Shown here piece by piece: positions 18,363 to 26,009 of a stretch of DNA of 64,000 nucleotides. The notes under the pieces were generated by a model. The model searched no databases. It was given only the letters and a program-made list of their open reading frames with translations, and had not been told where the DNA came from. Origin of the DNA: Bailinhaonella thermotolerans (GTDB lineage Bacteria; Actinomycetota; Actinomycetes; Streptosporangiales; Streptosporangiaceae). The DNA lies in assembly GCF_003594875.1 (NCBI RefSeq), contig NZ_QZEY01000003.1, positions 248,001 to 312,000 of the forward strand, given 5' to 3'. The position numbers and the translations under genes were made by a program. Each line of letters opens with the position of its first letter. The stretch's first letter is position 1.

Positions 18363-20150
18363 CTAGACGATCTCAAGGTTGGCCATCATGGCCATGTCCT
18401 CGTGCTCGGCGTTGTGGCAGTGGAAGAGGTAGCGGCCCCGGTAGCCGTCGAACCTCGTGATGATCTCCACCGACTCGCCGGGGCGCAGCGAGACCGTGTC
18501 CTTGAGCCCCGCGTCGTGCGGCAGCGGCGGGCGGCCGCCGCGCGAGAGCACCCGGAAGCCGACCAGGTGCAGGTGGACGGGGTGGTGGACGTCGGCGACC
18601 AGCCGCCACACCTCGACGTCGCCGAGCCGGGTGGTGACGTCGGCGCGGGCGGGGTCGAACGGGAGCCCGCCGATCAGCCAGGCGTGCCCGTCGCCCATCC
18701 GCCCCATCCGGAAGGACAGGTCGCGCACCCGGACCGCCTCCGACCGCCGCCATGACGGCAGGTCGGCCGAGAGCGTGCGCGGCACGCGGCTGTCGTCGGC
18801 GGCGCGGCGCGCGACGCGGAAGGCCATGACGTCGCGGGTGCGGCCGGAGCCGAGCCGGTTGAGCAGCCTGACCCGGCCGCCGACCGGGACGGCGGAGAAG
18901 TCGACGACCAGGTCGTGGCGTTCGGCGGGCGCGATCGGCAGGAACCGGTGAGTGACCGGCGCGGCCAGCAGCCCCTGGTCCGCGCCGACCTGGACGAGGT
19001 CGAGCCGGTGTCCGTCGTCGGTGACCGCCTCCAGCTCGTAGTGGCGGGCGTTGGAGGCGTTCAGGACGCGCAGCCGGTAGCGCACCGCGTCGACCTCGTG
19101 CACCGGCCACGGCGCCCCGTTGACCAGGATCACGTCACCGAGGACGCCCGCAATGTACGGCTCGCGCACGCCCGGCCGTTCCCGCAGCGCCGGATCGAGG
19201 GCCGGATAGTCGAGGGAGCCGTCGGCGGCGAACGCGCGATCGGCGATCATGAGGGGCAGCTCGCGCGCACCCGAGGGCAGGCCGAGGGCCTCCTCGGCGT
19301 CGTCGCGCACGATGTGCAGCCCGGCCAGCCCCCGCCAGATCGCGGGAGCGGTGAAGTCCATCCGGTGGTCGTGGTACCACAGCAGCGCCGGGCGCTGGTC
19401 CAGCGGGAACGTGTACTCCCGCGTCAGCCTGCTCACCACGGCCCGCGGATCGCGCATCCCCCCGTGCCCGGAGCCGTGCCCTCCAGAGCCGTGCCCTCCA
19501 GAGCCGTGCCCTCCAGAGCCGTGCCCTCCAGAGCCGTGCCCTCCAGAGGCGTGCCCACCAGAGCCGTGCCCTCCAGAGGCGTGCCCGCCGGCCCCGTGCC
19601 CGGTCCCGGCGGCGGGCTCGGGCCAGCCCGCGGGCAGGACCAGGTCGGTGGGGTACCCGTCGGAGGCGGCCGGGGTCCGCCCGCCGTGCAGGTGCACGAC
19701 GGTCGGCACGGGCAGCTCGTTGCGGTGCCGTACGGTGACCGGCCGCCCTCGGCGCGACTCGATCGTCGGTCCGGGGAAGACCCCCTCGTACGTCCACAGC
19801 GGCGTCCGGACGCCGGGCAGGATCTCCGCGCTCGACTCGCGCTGGGTGATCTCGTAGCGGTCGGCGCCGCCCGAGGTGGAGACGGGCTTCAGCACGGGCG
19901 GGATCGGCAGCGGCACCTGGAACGGCGGCGGCAGCGGCGCCGCGCTGCGCAGTTCCGCCCCGGTCATCGCCGGCCGCCGGGCGAGCGCGGCCGAGGCCGA
20001 CAGCCCGCCGGCGGCGGCGAGCCCGAGCGCCCCGCCGATGCCCAGCACCCGCCGCCGGCTCACCCCCCGCCCCTCGACGACGCTCCCGGCGCGGCTCCCG
20101 CCCAGGCCCTCGTCGTCGCGGCGCTCGGCCCGCTCGTCGCGGTCACGCAT
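18363..20150 (-). CDS. Multicopper oxidase with a His-rich insert, Tat-exported
   Basis: 595 residues. The N-terminal SRRRVLGIGGALGLAAAGG is a twin-arginine signal, as expected for a copper enzyme folded before export. All four copper-binding blocks are present in order: HLHGG, WYHDH, HPVHLHL and HCHNAEHEDMAMM, matching the CotA/bilirubin-oxidase/phenoxazinone-synthase type. Between the first two blocks lies a Gly-His-rich repeat of about 45 residues that could buffer copper. The likely activity is four-electron reduction of O2 coupled to oxidation of phenols, bilins or Cu(I). The ATG at 20150 has GGGAGG six bases upstream and overlaps the end of the membrane-protein gene by eight bases, so the two are translationally coupled. 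Confidence 0.92.
   Translation of the reverse strand: MRDRDERAERRDDEGLGGSRAGSVVEGRGVSRRRVLGIGGALGLAAAGGLSASAALARRPAMTGAELRSAAPLPPPFQVPLPIPPVLKPVSTSGGADRYEITQRESSAEILPGVRTPLWTYEGVFPGPTIESRRGRPVTVRHRNELPVPTVVHLHGGRTPAASDGYPTDLVLPAGWPEPAAGTGHGAGGHASGGHGSGGHASGGHGSGGHGSGGHGSGGHGSGGHGSGHGGMRDPRAVVSRLTREYTFPLDQRPALLWYHDHRMDFTAPAIWRGLAGLHIVRDDAEEALGLPSGARELPLMIADRAFAADGSLDYPALDPALRERPGVREPYIAGVLGDVILVNGAPWPVHEVDAVRYRLRVLNASNARHYELEAVTDDGHRLDLVQVGADQGLLAAPVTHRFLPIAPAERHDLVVDFSAVPVGGRVRLLNRLGSGRTRDVMAFRVARRAADDSRVPRTLSADLPSWRRSEAVRVRDLSFRMGRMGDGHAWLIGGLPFDPARADVTTRLGDVEVWRLVADVHHPVHLHLVGFRVLSRGGRPPLPHDAGLKDTVSLRPGESVEIITRFDGYRGRYLFHCHNAEHEDMAMMANLEIV
19461..19600 (-). repeat. 15-bp minisatellite encoding GGHGS/GGHAS repeats
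   Basis: About nine copies of GGAGGGCACGGCTCT (minus strand) encode GGHGS pentapeptides inside the multicopper oxidase. One His per unit makes this a plausible metal-binding loop; copy number probably varies between strains. Confidence 0.85.
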
Positions 20151-20565
20151 CGGGGGCCTCCCGCCTGGCGAGGGGCCGCAGCCAGACGGCGATGAACTGC
20201 ACGACGAGCGCGGCGACGGTCATCACGCCCAACGGGACGTGCAGCCACAGCGCGCCCTCCAGGCCGGCGAAGTACTGCGCCGTCTCGGCCGCCACCACCG
20301 CCAGCGTGGCCAGGAACGGCTCGGCGCGGCGCAGCCGTACCCAGACGGCGACGGCCGCGACCAGTTGCGCGTAGCCGATCGAGGTGACGACGTCGGCCCC
20401 CGTCGCGTGCCAGCGCAGGGCGTCGAAGTCGCCGGTCAGGTACACCCCGGCGAACACCGGCTGACCGATGATCGCCGCCGCGTGCGCGGTGACGGCGGCC
20501 CGGTAGACCCACCCGGCGGGCCGGGTGCGGAGCGTCGCGGCCGCTCCCTGGGGGCTGGCGACCAT
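20143..20565 (-). CDS. Small four-helix membrane protein coupled to the multicopper oxidase
   Basis: 140 residues, four predicted transmembrane helices (starting near residues 24, 58, 83 and 108), few charged residues except at the ends. I do not recognise a named family. The ATG at 20565 is preceded by a strong GAGGGAGGGA. The stop overlaps the multicopper oxidase start, so the pair forms an operon transcribed divergently from the LysR gene. A role as membrane partner, electron donor or copper-related factor for the oxidase is inference from context only. Confidence 0.75.
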   Translation of the reverse strand: MVASPQGAAATLRTRPAGWVYRAAVTAHAAAIIGQPVFAGVYLTGDFDALRWHATGADVVTSIGYAQLVAAVAVWVRLRRAEPFLATLAVVAAETAQYFAGLEGALWLHVPLGVMTVAALVVQFIAVWLRPLARREAPDA

Positions 20566-20605
20566 GAGGATCCCTCCCTCTGGAGTCCTGTGCGAACGCC
20601 CCGAA

Positions 20606-20661
20606 GTTATGCTTCCTGGGTTATCTTGTCCAAGACGAATATCGCTATGACGTTATGCTTC
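20606..20661. promoter_or_regulatory. LysR-type operator region between oxidase operon and regulator
   Basis: The 106-bp divergent spacer contains the perfect dyad TCTTG-TC-CAAGA (20624-20635), a candidate LysR-type T-N11-A site. It is flanked by two exact direct copies of GTTATGCTTC (20606-20615 and 20652-20661), 46 bp apart, the second ending at the regulator's ribosome site. This suggests autoregulation together with control of the oxidase operon. Confidence 0.6.
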
Positions 20662-20671
20662 GGGAGGCATG

Positions 20672-21568
20672 ATGGAGCTCACCGCGCTCCGGCAGTTCCT
20701 GGTGGTGGCGCGGCTGGAGCACCTCAGCCGGGCGGCCGACGAGCTCCGCGTCGCCCAGCCGTCGCTGAGCCGTACCATCGCCAGGCTGGAGAGCGAGCTG
20801 GGCACGCCGCTGTTCGAACGGAGCGGGCGGCTCCGGCTGAACGACGCGGGCAGGCTCTTCCGCGATCACGTCGAACGCTCCCTCGGCGAGCTGGAGGCGG
20901 GCCGCCGCGCGATCGCCGAGTCCGCCCGCGAGGGCCTGGGCACGGTGAGGCTCGCGTCGGAGACCTTCCTGACCCTCACCGGCCCGCTGGCGGCCTACAA
21001 GCGGGCCCACCCCGCCGCCGAGATCGCGCTCCACTGGTCCCCGGCCGAGGACATGGCCCGCCGCCTGCGCGCCCAGGACGTCGACCTGTGCGTCGCCTCG
21101 CAGCCGATCCGCGGCGACGGGCTGGAGTCGGCGCGGCTGTTCGACGAGCCCGTGGGGCTGGCCGTGCCGCTGGACCACCCGCTCGCCGGCCGTACGTCCG
21201 TGAGCGTGGACGAGCTCGCCGACCAGCCCTTCGTCACCGCCCGCGAGGGGCACTGGGCGCGGCGGCTGCTCGACCGGCTCTTCGCCGCGCGGGGCCTCAC
21301 CCCGAAGATCGTCTGTGAGAGCGACGAGCACAGCGCCATCGCGGAGCTGATCGGCGCGGGGCTCGGCGTCGGCCTCGTCCCCGCCTTCGCCCGCCGCAGC
21401 AGCGTGCGTCCCCCCGCGGTCTGGCTCGCCGTCGACAGCCCCGACTGCCGCCGCGGCGTCACCCTGCACTGGAGCGCGGACGCCCACCTGTCGCCCGCCG
21501 CCCGCCTGATGCGCACCCTGCTCACCGCCTGGGACTGGTCGGACGGCGACCCGGGGGACGGACGATGA
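20672..21568 (+). CDS. LysR-family transcriptional regulator
   Basis: About 298 residues. Residues 1-60 form the winged helix-turn-helix (LTALRQFLVVARLEHLSRAA, then AQPSLSRTIARLESELG); residues about 88-290 are the periplasmic-binding-like effector domain (VDLCVASQPI, GLGVGLVPAFA). Tandem ATGs at 20669 and 20672; the second has better spacing from GGGAGG. It is divergent from the membrane protein/multicopper oxidase operon with a shared dyad between them, so that operon is its likely target. Effector unknown. Confidence 0.85.
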   Translation: MELTALRQFLVVARLEHLSRAADELRVAQPSLSRTIARLESELGTPLFERSGRLRLNDAGRLFRDHVERSLGELEAGRRAIAESAREGLGTVRLASETFLTLTGPLAAYKRAHPAAEIALHWSPAEDMARRLRAQDVDLCVASQPIRGDGLESARLFDEPVGLAVPLDHPLAGRTSVSVDELADQPFVTAREGHWARRLLDRLFAARGLTPKIVCESDEHSAIAELIGAGLGVGLVPAFARRSSVRPPAVWLAVDSPDCRRGVTLHWSADAHLSPAARLMRTLLTAWDWSDGDPGDGR

Positions 21569-21593
21569 CGGGCGCGCCGCGATCACGCGCGTG

Positions 21594-21690
21594 AGGGGCG
21601 CCCCGTCCTCCGAAGCCGCCCCGTCCTCCGAAGCCGCCCCGTCCTCCGGGGGCGCCGTGTCCTCCGGGGCCGCCCCGTCCCTCCGGGTGG
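21594..21690. repeat. 18-bp tandem repeat downstream of the LysR gene
   Basis: About five degenerate copies of GCCGCCCCGTCCTCCGAA between the LysR stop (21568) and the sigma-factor gene. It does not span the stop codon. The rest of the 192-bp spacer is featureless except for TAGCAT (21747-21752) just before the sigma start. Confidence 0.75.
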
Positions 21691-21760
21691 CCGGGGGTGG
21701 CACGTCGGGGCGCGCGCCCGGGCGGGGGACGGCGGGCGGGGCTGTCTAGCATCGGGCCTT

Positions 21761-22639
21761 GTGCGGGATGCGGACGATGCGGCGGTGTTCGAGGGCGAAC
21801 GGGGGAGGTTGTTCGGGCTCGCCTACCGGATGCTGGGGTCGGCGGCCGAGGCCGAGGACGTCGTGCAGGACGCGTACCTGCGCTGGCGGGAGCGGTACCG
21901 GGTCGAGACCCCCGGCGCGTGGCTCACGCGGGTGGTGGTGAACCTGTGCCTGAACCGGCTGGGAGCGGCGCGCGTGCGCCGCGAGAGCTACCCCGGGACG
22001 TGGCTGCCCGAGCCGGTGCTGACCGGGGACGGGGCCCTCGGGCCGCTGGAGACCGTGGAGCGGCGGGAGGGCGTGTCGCTCGGGCTGCTGGCGGTGCTCG
22101 AACGGCTGACGCCGGCCGAGCGGGCGGTGTTCGTGCTGCGGGAGGCGTTCGGGTACCCGCACGGGGAGATCGGCGCGCTGCTGGACGTCTCCGAGGCGCA
22201 CTCGCGGCAGCTCCACCGGCGGGCCCGGGCGCGCGTGCGCGAGGCGCGCAAGCGGTTCGACGCCGATCCCGTACGGCACCGCGTCCTCGTCGAGCGGTTC
22301 CTCGCGGCGACCATGGACGGGGACGTGGCGGCGCTCGGGGAACTCCTCGCCGAGGACGTGGTGGCCTGGGCCGACGGGGGCGGCGAGACGGCGGCGCGGC
22401 GGCCGGTCCGGGGGCGGGAGAAGGTGCTGCGGTACCTCCGGGGGATGTCGCTGCGGCCGGAGGCCCCCGCGCTCATCGCCGAGGTCGCCGAGGTCAACGG
22501 GGCGCCCGCCGTGCTCATCCGCCACGAGGGCGCGCTGCGGGCGGTCCTCGCCGTGGAGATCGCCGGTGGTCGCGTCGCGGGCGTGCGGACGGTGGTGAGC
22601 CCGGGCAAGCTCGCCTTCGCCGCGCGCCAGGCGGTGTGA
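21761..22639 (+). CDS. ECF41-type sigma factor with C-terminal SnoaL-like domain
   Basis: 292 residues. Region 2 (about 10-75; LFGLAYRMLGSAAEAEDVVQ) and region 4 (about 115-165; LTPAERAVFVLREAFGYPH) are clear; the C-terminal 120 residues form an NTF2/SnoaL-like domain (MDGDVAALGELLAEDVVAWA). This layout defines ECF41/SigJ-like factors, in which the fused domain acts as the built-in regulator and no separate anti-sigma exists. GTG 21761 lies nine bases after TAGCAT, so the mRNA may be leaderless. The next gene is an FAD-dependent oxidoreductase, the usual kind of partner and likely target of ECF41 factors. Confidence 0.9.
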   Translation: MRDADDAAVFEGERGRLFGLAYRMLGSAAEAEDVVQDAYLRWRERYRVETPGAWLTRVVVNLCLNRLGAARVRRESYPGTWLPEPVLTGDGALGPLETVERREGVSLGLLAVLERLTPAERAVFVLREAFGYPHGEIGALLDVSEAHSRQLHRRARARVREARKRFDADPVRHRVLVERFLAATMDGDVAALGELLAEDVVAWADGGGETAARRPVRGREKVLRYLRGMSLRPEAPALIAEVAEVNGAPAVLIRHEGALRAVLAVEIAGGRVAGVRTVVSPGKLAFAARQAV

Positions 22640-22714
22640 CCACGATCACAGGCCGGGCCGTCACGGATCCGGTCTCTCGCCGGTTCAACTCCCGATCCGT
22701 CTTGAGGAGGAACC

Positions 22715-23887
22715 ATGGCAGAGAACCTCGTGGTCGTCGGAGCCGGATACGCCGGGCTCGCCGCGGCGAAGAGGGCCGCGCACCGGCTGCGCGGCACCGG
22801 GATCCGTGTGACGCTGGTCAACGCGTCGGACCGGTTCGTGGAACGGGTGCGGCTCCACGAGCTGGCGGCCGGGCACACGCTGCGCGACCTGCCGCTCGCG
22901 GGCCTGCTGGCCGGTTCGGGCGTCGAGCCGGTCGTCGCCACCGTGACCGGCCTCGACCCGGAGTCGCGGACGGTGGAGCTGGACGCGCCGCCGTACGGCC
23001 TGCCGTACGACGTCCTCGTGTACGCCCTGGGCAGCGGGGCCGACCTGGACGCCGTGCCGGGGGTACGCGAGCACGCGCACACCCTCGCGGACGCCCGCGG
23101 GGCGGCGGCGGTGCGGGACGCGCTGCCGGGGGCGGAGTCGGTCGCCGTGGTCGGCGGCGGCCTGACCGGCATGGAGGCGGCGTCGGAGATCGCCGAAGCG
23201 CACCCCCACCTGCGCGTACGGCTGGTCGCGGGCGGCCGGATCGCGCCCGGCCTCCCGGAACGGGCCCGCGACCGGCTCCTGCGCGGCCTCTCGCGGCTGC
23301 GGGTCGAGGTGTACGAGGACACGGCGGTCCGCGAGGTCGTCCCCGGCGCGCTCCTGCTGGACGGCGACGGCGAACTGCCCGCGGACGTCGCGGTCTGGGC
23401 GGCGGGCTTCCGGGTGCCGCCCCTGGCCGCCGAGTCCGGCCTGGCCACGGACGGGGACGGGCGCATCCGCGTGGACCCCGCCCTGCGGTCCGTCTCGCAC
23501 CCCGAGGTGATCGGGGCCGGCGACGCCGCCGCCGCGCGGATCGCCGGCGGCACGTCCCGGATGGCGTGCCAGACCGCCCTCCCCATGGGACTGTTCGCGG
23601 GGGAGGCCGCGGCCGCCGTGCTCCTGGGCCGCGAGCCCCGCCCCGCGCGTGTCCGCTACCTCTGGCAGAACATCAGCCTGGGCCGCCACGACGGCTACAC
23701 CCAGTTCAGCCGCGCCGACGACAGCCCGCTCCCCGCCACCCTGACGGGCCGCGCCTCGGCCGCCTTCAAGGAGGCCGTCACCCGGGGCACGGTCCGCCTC
23801 CTCCGCGCACCCCACCGCTACCCCCTCCCGGCCGCGGACCGGCTCCCCGCCACCGGAGAGACGCCGCCGGCCCGGGCCGTACGGTGA
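22715..23887 (+). CDS. FAD-dependent NAD(P)H oxidoreductase (NDH-2-like), ECF41 partner
   Basis: 390 residues. VVVGAGYAGLAAA at the N-terminus is the FAD-binding GxGxxG; VAVVGGGLTGMEAA at about residue 145 is the NAD(P)H-binding Rossmann motif; VIGAGDAAA at about 266 is the second FAD signature. It lacks the C-terminal amphipathic helices of true type II NADH dehydrogenases and is soluble-looking. The ATG at 22715 has GAGGAGG seven bases upstream. It follows the ECF41 sigma gene by 75 bp and is likely its target, possibly in redox or antibiotic stress. Confidence 0.85.
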   Translation: MAENLVVVGAGYAGLAAAKRAAHRLRGTGIRVTLVNASDRFVERVRLHELAAGHTLRDLPLAGLLAGSGVEPVVATVTGLDPESRTVELDAPPYGLPYDVLVYALGSGADLDAVPGVREHAHTLADARGAAAVRDALPGAESVAVVGGGLTGMEAASEIAEAHPHLRVRLVAGGRIAPGLPERARDRLLRGLSRLRVEVYEDTAVREVVPGALLLDGDGELPADVAVWAAGFRVPPLAAESGLATDGDGRIRVDPALRSVSHPEVIGAGDAAAARIAGGTSRMACQTALPMGLFAGEAAAAVLLGREPRPARVRYLWQNISLGRHDGYTQFSRADDSPLPATLTGRASAAFKEAVTRGTVRLLRAPHRYPLPAADRLPATGETPPARAVR

Positions 23888-23917
23888 CCGGGCCTTCGCC
23901 GGTGACGGAGGCGCGGG

Positions 23918-24364
23918 TCAGGGTTCGAGGTCGGTCACGCCCCTGCCGGTCGCGATGTCGAGCGGCACGGAGACCTGGTCGTGCGCGATCAGCCACTCCC
24001 CGCCCGCCCTGCGCAGGCAGAACGTGGCCCGGACCCACATGCCGTCCGTCGCCGCGCCGTTCGTCATCGTGCCGCTGAGCCGGCCGAAGCCGTGCCCGAA
24101 CGCCACGTCGCCGCCCACGGTGATCCGGAGGTCGCGGATCTCGTAGTCGACGTCCCGGAAGAACGTGAACACCTTCTCCCAGTTCTTCAGCTTCGCGGCC
24201 ACCCCGGCGTGCTGGAGCGGCGGCTCGACGTCGAAGGACACGACGTCCTCCGCGTAGAGCCCCGCCAGCCCGTCGAGGTCCTTGGCCCTGAGCCGTTCGA
24301 CCAGCTCGCCGATCCGCCGCCTGATCGCGGCCTCTTCCGTCTCGCGCTGCGTGGACATGGCCAT
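23918..24364 (-). CDS. NTF2/SnoaL-like protein
   Basis: 148 residues forming one cone-shaped NTF2-like domain: RIGELVERLRAKDLDGLAGL at the start, then AEDVVSFDVEPPL, and CLRRAGGEWLIAHDQVSVPL at the end, as in ketosteroid-isomerase-like proteins of unknown function. Tandem starts ATG 24364 and ATG 24358; AAAGG lies upstream of the first. It is convergent with the FAD oxidoreductase and not in an operon. Enzymatic role cannot be assigned. Confidence 0.8.
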   Translation of the reverse strand: MAMSTQRETEEAAIRRRIGELVERLRAKDLDGLAGLYAEDVVSFDVEPPLQHAGVAAKLKNWEKVFTFFRDVDYEIRDLRITVGGDVAFGHGFGRLSGTMTNGAATDGMWVRATFCLRRAGGEWLIAHDQVSVPLDIATGRGVTDLEP

Positions 24365-24499
24365 CCGGCCCTTTCGTTCGGTGGTGAGCCTGACTCCTCA
24401 CCAGTACGACGAGGCGGGACCCCCGAATGTGAGGCGGCCGGGGCAAGAGCCGGGCCGGGCGTCCGAGGCCCGGCGGCGACCTGCCGCCGGGCCTGGAGG

Positions 24500-25468
24500 T
24501 CACGGCGTGACCGTGACGGCCTGGACCAGCGCCCGCATGGTGTCCTCCCGGGCCGCCCTGGCGAAGATCGCGTACGCGCCGCCGGGCGGGAGGAGGACGA
24601 TCTCGTCGCGGGACACGGCCGCCGGCACGCCCCCGATCCTCGCGCCCGGTGTCGCGGCCGGCCGGGGCCGCAGCACCCCCACCTCCACCCGGTCCGCGTC
24701 CGCACTCGGGCCGGAAGGGTCCCGCGTCCCGTACACCAGCGAGGTCCGCTCGGGCACCCCCTGCCCCGGGTACGAGCCGCTGACCCCGACGACCCGGTAA
24801 CGGCCGCCGAGGACGCCGGGCCCGACGGTGAAGGGCACGGCGACCGGGCGGCTCGCCTGCGGGAGCACGCTCTGCGCCACCCGCTGGGCGACCGCCCTGT
24901 CGGTGACGCCCGGCCCGGTCAGCGCCACCGTGCCCCAGGCGCCCGGCGCCCATTCCCACGCGATCACGGCCCCGGTCCCCCCGGGCAGCCAGTACGCCGG
25001 CCGGTCGCCGACGGAGGGCGCGGGGTCCGTCCTGGGCGGCGCGGGGTACCGGCCCGGGGCGTACATCGTGATGACCGCGCCGGCGCGCCGCGCGGGGTCG
25101 GCGGAGCGCAGCTCGATGACCTGCCGATGACGGCCGGTCTCGTACCTGTCCGGCGTGAACCCGCCCGCCGAGCCCACGACGAACGCCCGCGTCATCACGT
25201 CGAAGCCCCCCTCCTGCAGCCGCGCGGCCGGGGTCGAGAGGGGCGCCGCGGGCTCGGCGGGGGAGCGGGCCAGGTGGGCCAGGATGGTGGTGGGCACGAA
25301 GACGGCGAGCGTGGCCGCCGCGGCCGCCGCGATGGTCGCCGCCCGCCGCGTGCGCCGCCGGCGGCGTCCGGCGCGTATCGCCCGGGCGAGGTCGACGCGG
25401 CCAGGGCCGTGGGGCTCGTCGCCGCGGAGCGGGTCGAGCAGCCGCGCGTCGCGCTCAACGGGATCCAT
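24500..25468 (-). CDS. Membrane protein paired with ECF sigma factor, putative anti-sigma or sensor
   Basis: 322 residues from ATG 25468, which overlaps the sigma-factor stop by 14 bases, with GGAGGAAGAGG upstream. A short basic cytoplasmic N-terminus (1-44) is followed by one transmembrane helix (about 45-65) and a 250-residue outer region with no recognised domain. There is no HxxxCxxC zinc anti-sigma motif. Proteins of this layout regularly follow SigE-group ECF sigma factors in actinobacteria, so an anti-sigma or co-sensor role is inferred from position rather than from motifs. Confidence 0.7.
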   Translation of the reverse strand: MDPVERDARLLDPLRGDEPHGPGRVDLARAIRAGRRRRRTRRAATIAAAAAATLAVFVPTTILAHLARSPAEPAAPLSTPAARLQEGGFDVMTRAFVVGSAGGFTPDRYETGRHRQVIELRSADPARRAGAVITMYAPGRYPAPPRTDPAPSVGDRPAYWLPGGTGAVIAWEWAPGAWGTVALTGPGVTDRAVAQRVAQSVLPQASRPVAVPFTVGPGVLGGRYRVVGVSGSYPGQGVPERTSLVYGTRDPSGPSADADRVEVGVLRPRPAATPGARIGGVPAAVSRDEIVLLPPGGAYAIFARAAREDTMRALVQAVTVTP

Positions 25469-25985
25469 ACCTGGCCACCTCTTCCTCCTCCAGCCGGTTC
25501 GCGCCACGGCCGAGCAGTTCCCGCAGCCGGGCCAGCCCGCGGGCGGTCTGGCTCTTCACGTTGCCCTCCGAACATCCCAGCAGCTCCGCGATCTCCGTCA
25601 CCGGCAGGTCGCACAGGAACCGCAGCACCAGCACCGCCCGCTGGCGCGGGGGCACCAGGGCGAGGGCGGCCTGGACCACCGCCCTGGTCTCCAGATCCGC
25701 GCCCGCGACGGGCAGCTCGGCGGGGCGGGCCGTCAGCCGGACCCGCGTCCACCAGCCCAATCGCTGGTCGTTGAGGAAGCACCGCACGAGCATCTTGTCG
25801 ACGTAACGGTGCAGGTCGTTCGCCTCCCGGGAGCGCGTCCAGTGGACGTACAGCCGGGTGATCGTGTTCTGCACGAGGTCGTCGGCCCGGTGCTCGTCCC
25901 TGCACAGGTTGTAGGCGAGGCGGCGCAGCGAAGGCAGGCGCGCCGTCACGTACGCGACGTAATCTCGCTCATCGTCAGGACTCAA
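25455..25985 (-). CDS. ECF sigma factor, SigE-like actinobacterial group
   Basis: 176 residues. Region 2 is seen in LAYNLCRDEHRADDLVQNTI and region 4 in LVPPRQRAVLVLRFLCDLPV followed by LLGCSEGNVKSQTARGLARL (helix-turn-helix). TTG 25985 is the only reasonable start, with GAGAGGG upstream. It begins 24 bases after the end of the glycosyltransferase gene and overlaps the downstream membrane-protein gene, so the three genes are probably co-transcribed; this ties the sigma/membrane pair to an envelope-sugar function by context. Confidence 0.88.
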   Translation of the reverse strand: MSPDDERDYVAYVTARLPSLRRLAYNLCRDEHRADDLVQNTITRLYVHWTRSREANDLHRYVDKMLVRCFLNDQRLGWWTRVRLTARPAELPVAGADLETRAVVQAALALVPPRQRAVLVLRFLCDLPVTEIAELLGCSEGNVKSQTARGLARLRELLGRGANRLEEEEVARYGSR

Positions 25986-26009
25986 CGGCTGCCCTCTCCA
26001 CGCTCGCGG

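Noticed and set aside
22640-22714. ECF41-type promoter before the FAD oxidoreductase
   Set aside because: GTCACGG and CCGTC words are present but their spacing does not match the expected -35/-10 arrangement, so no site is called.
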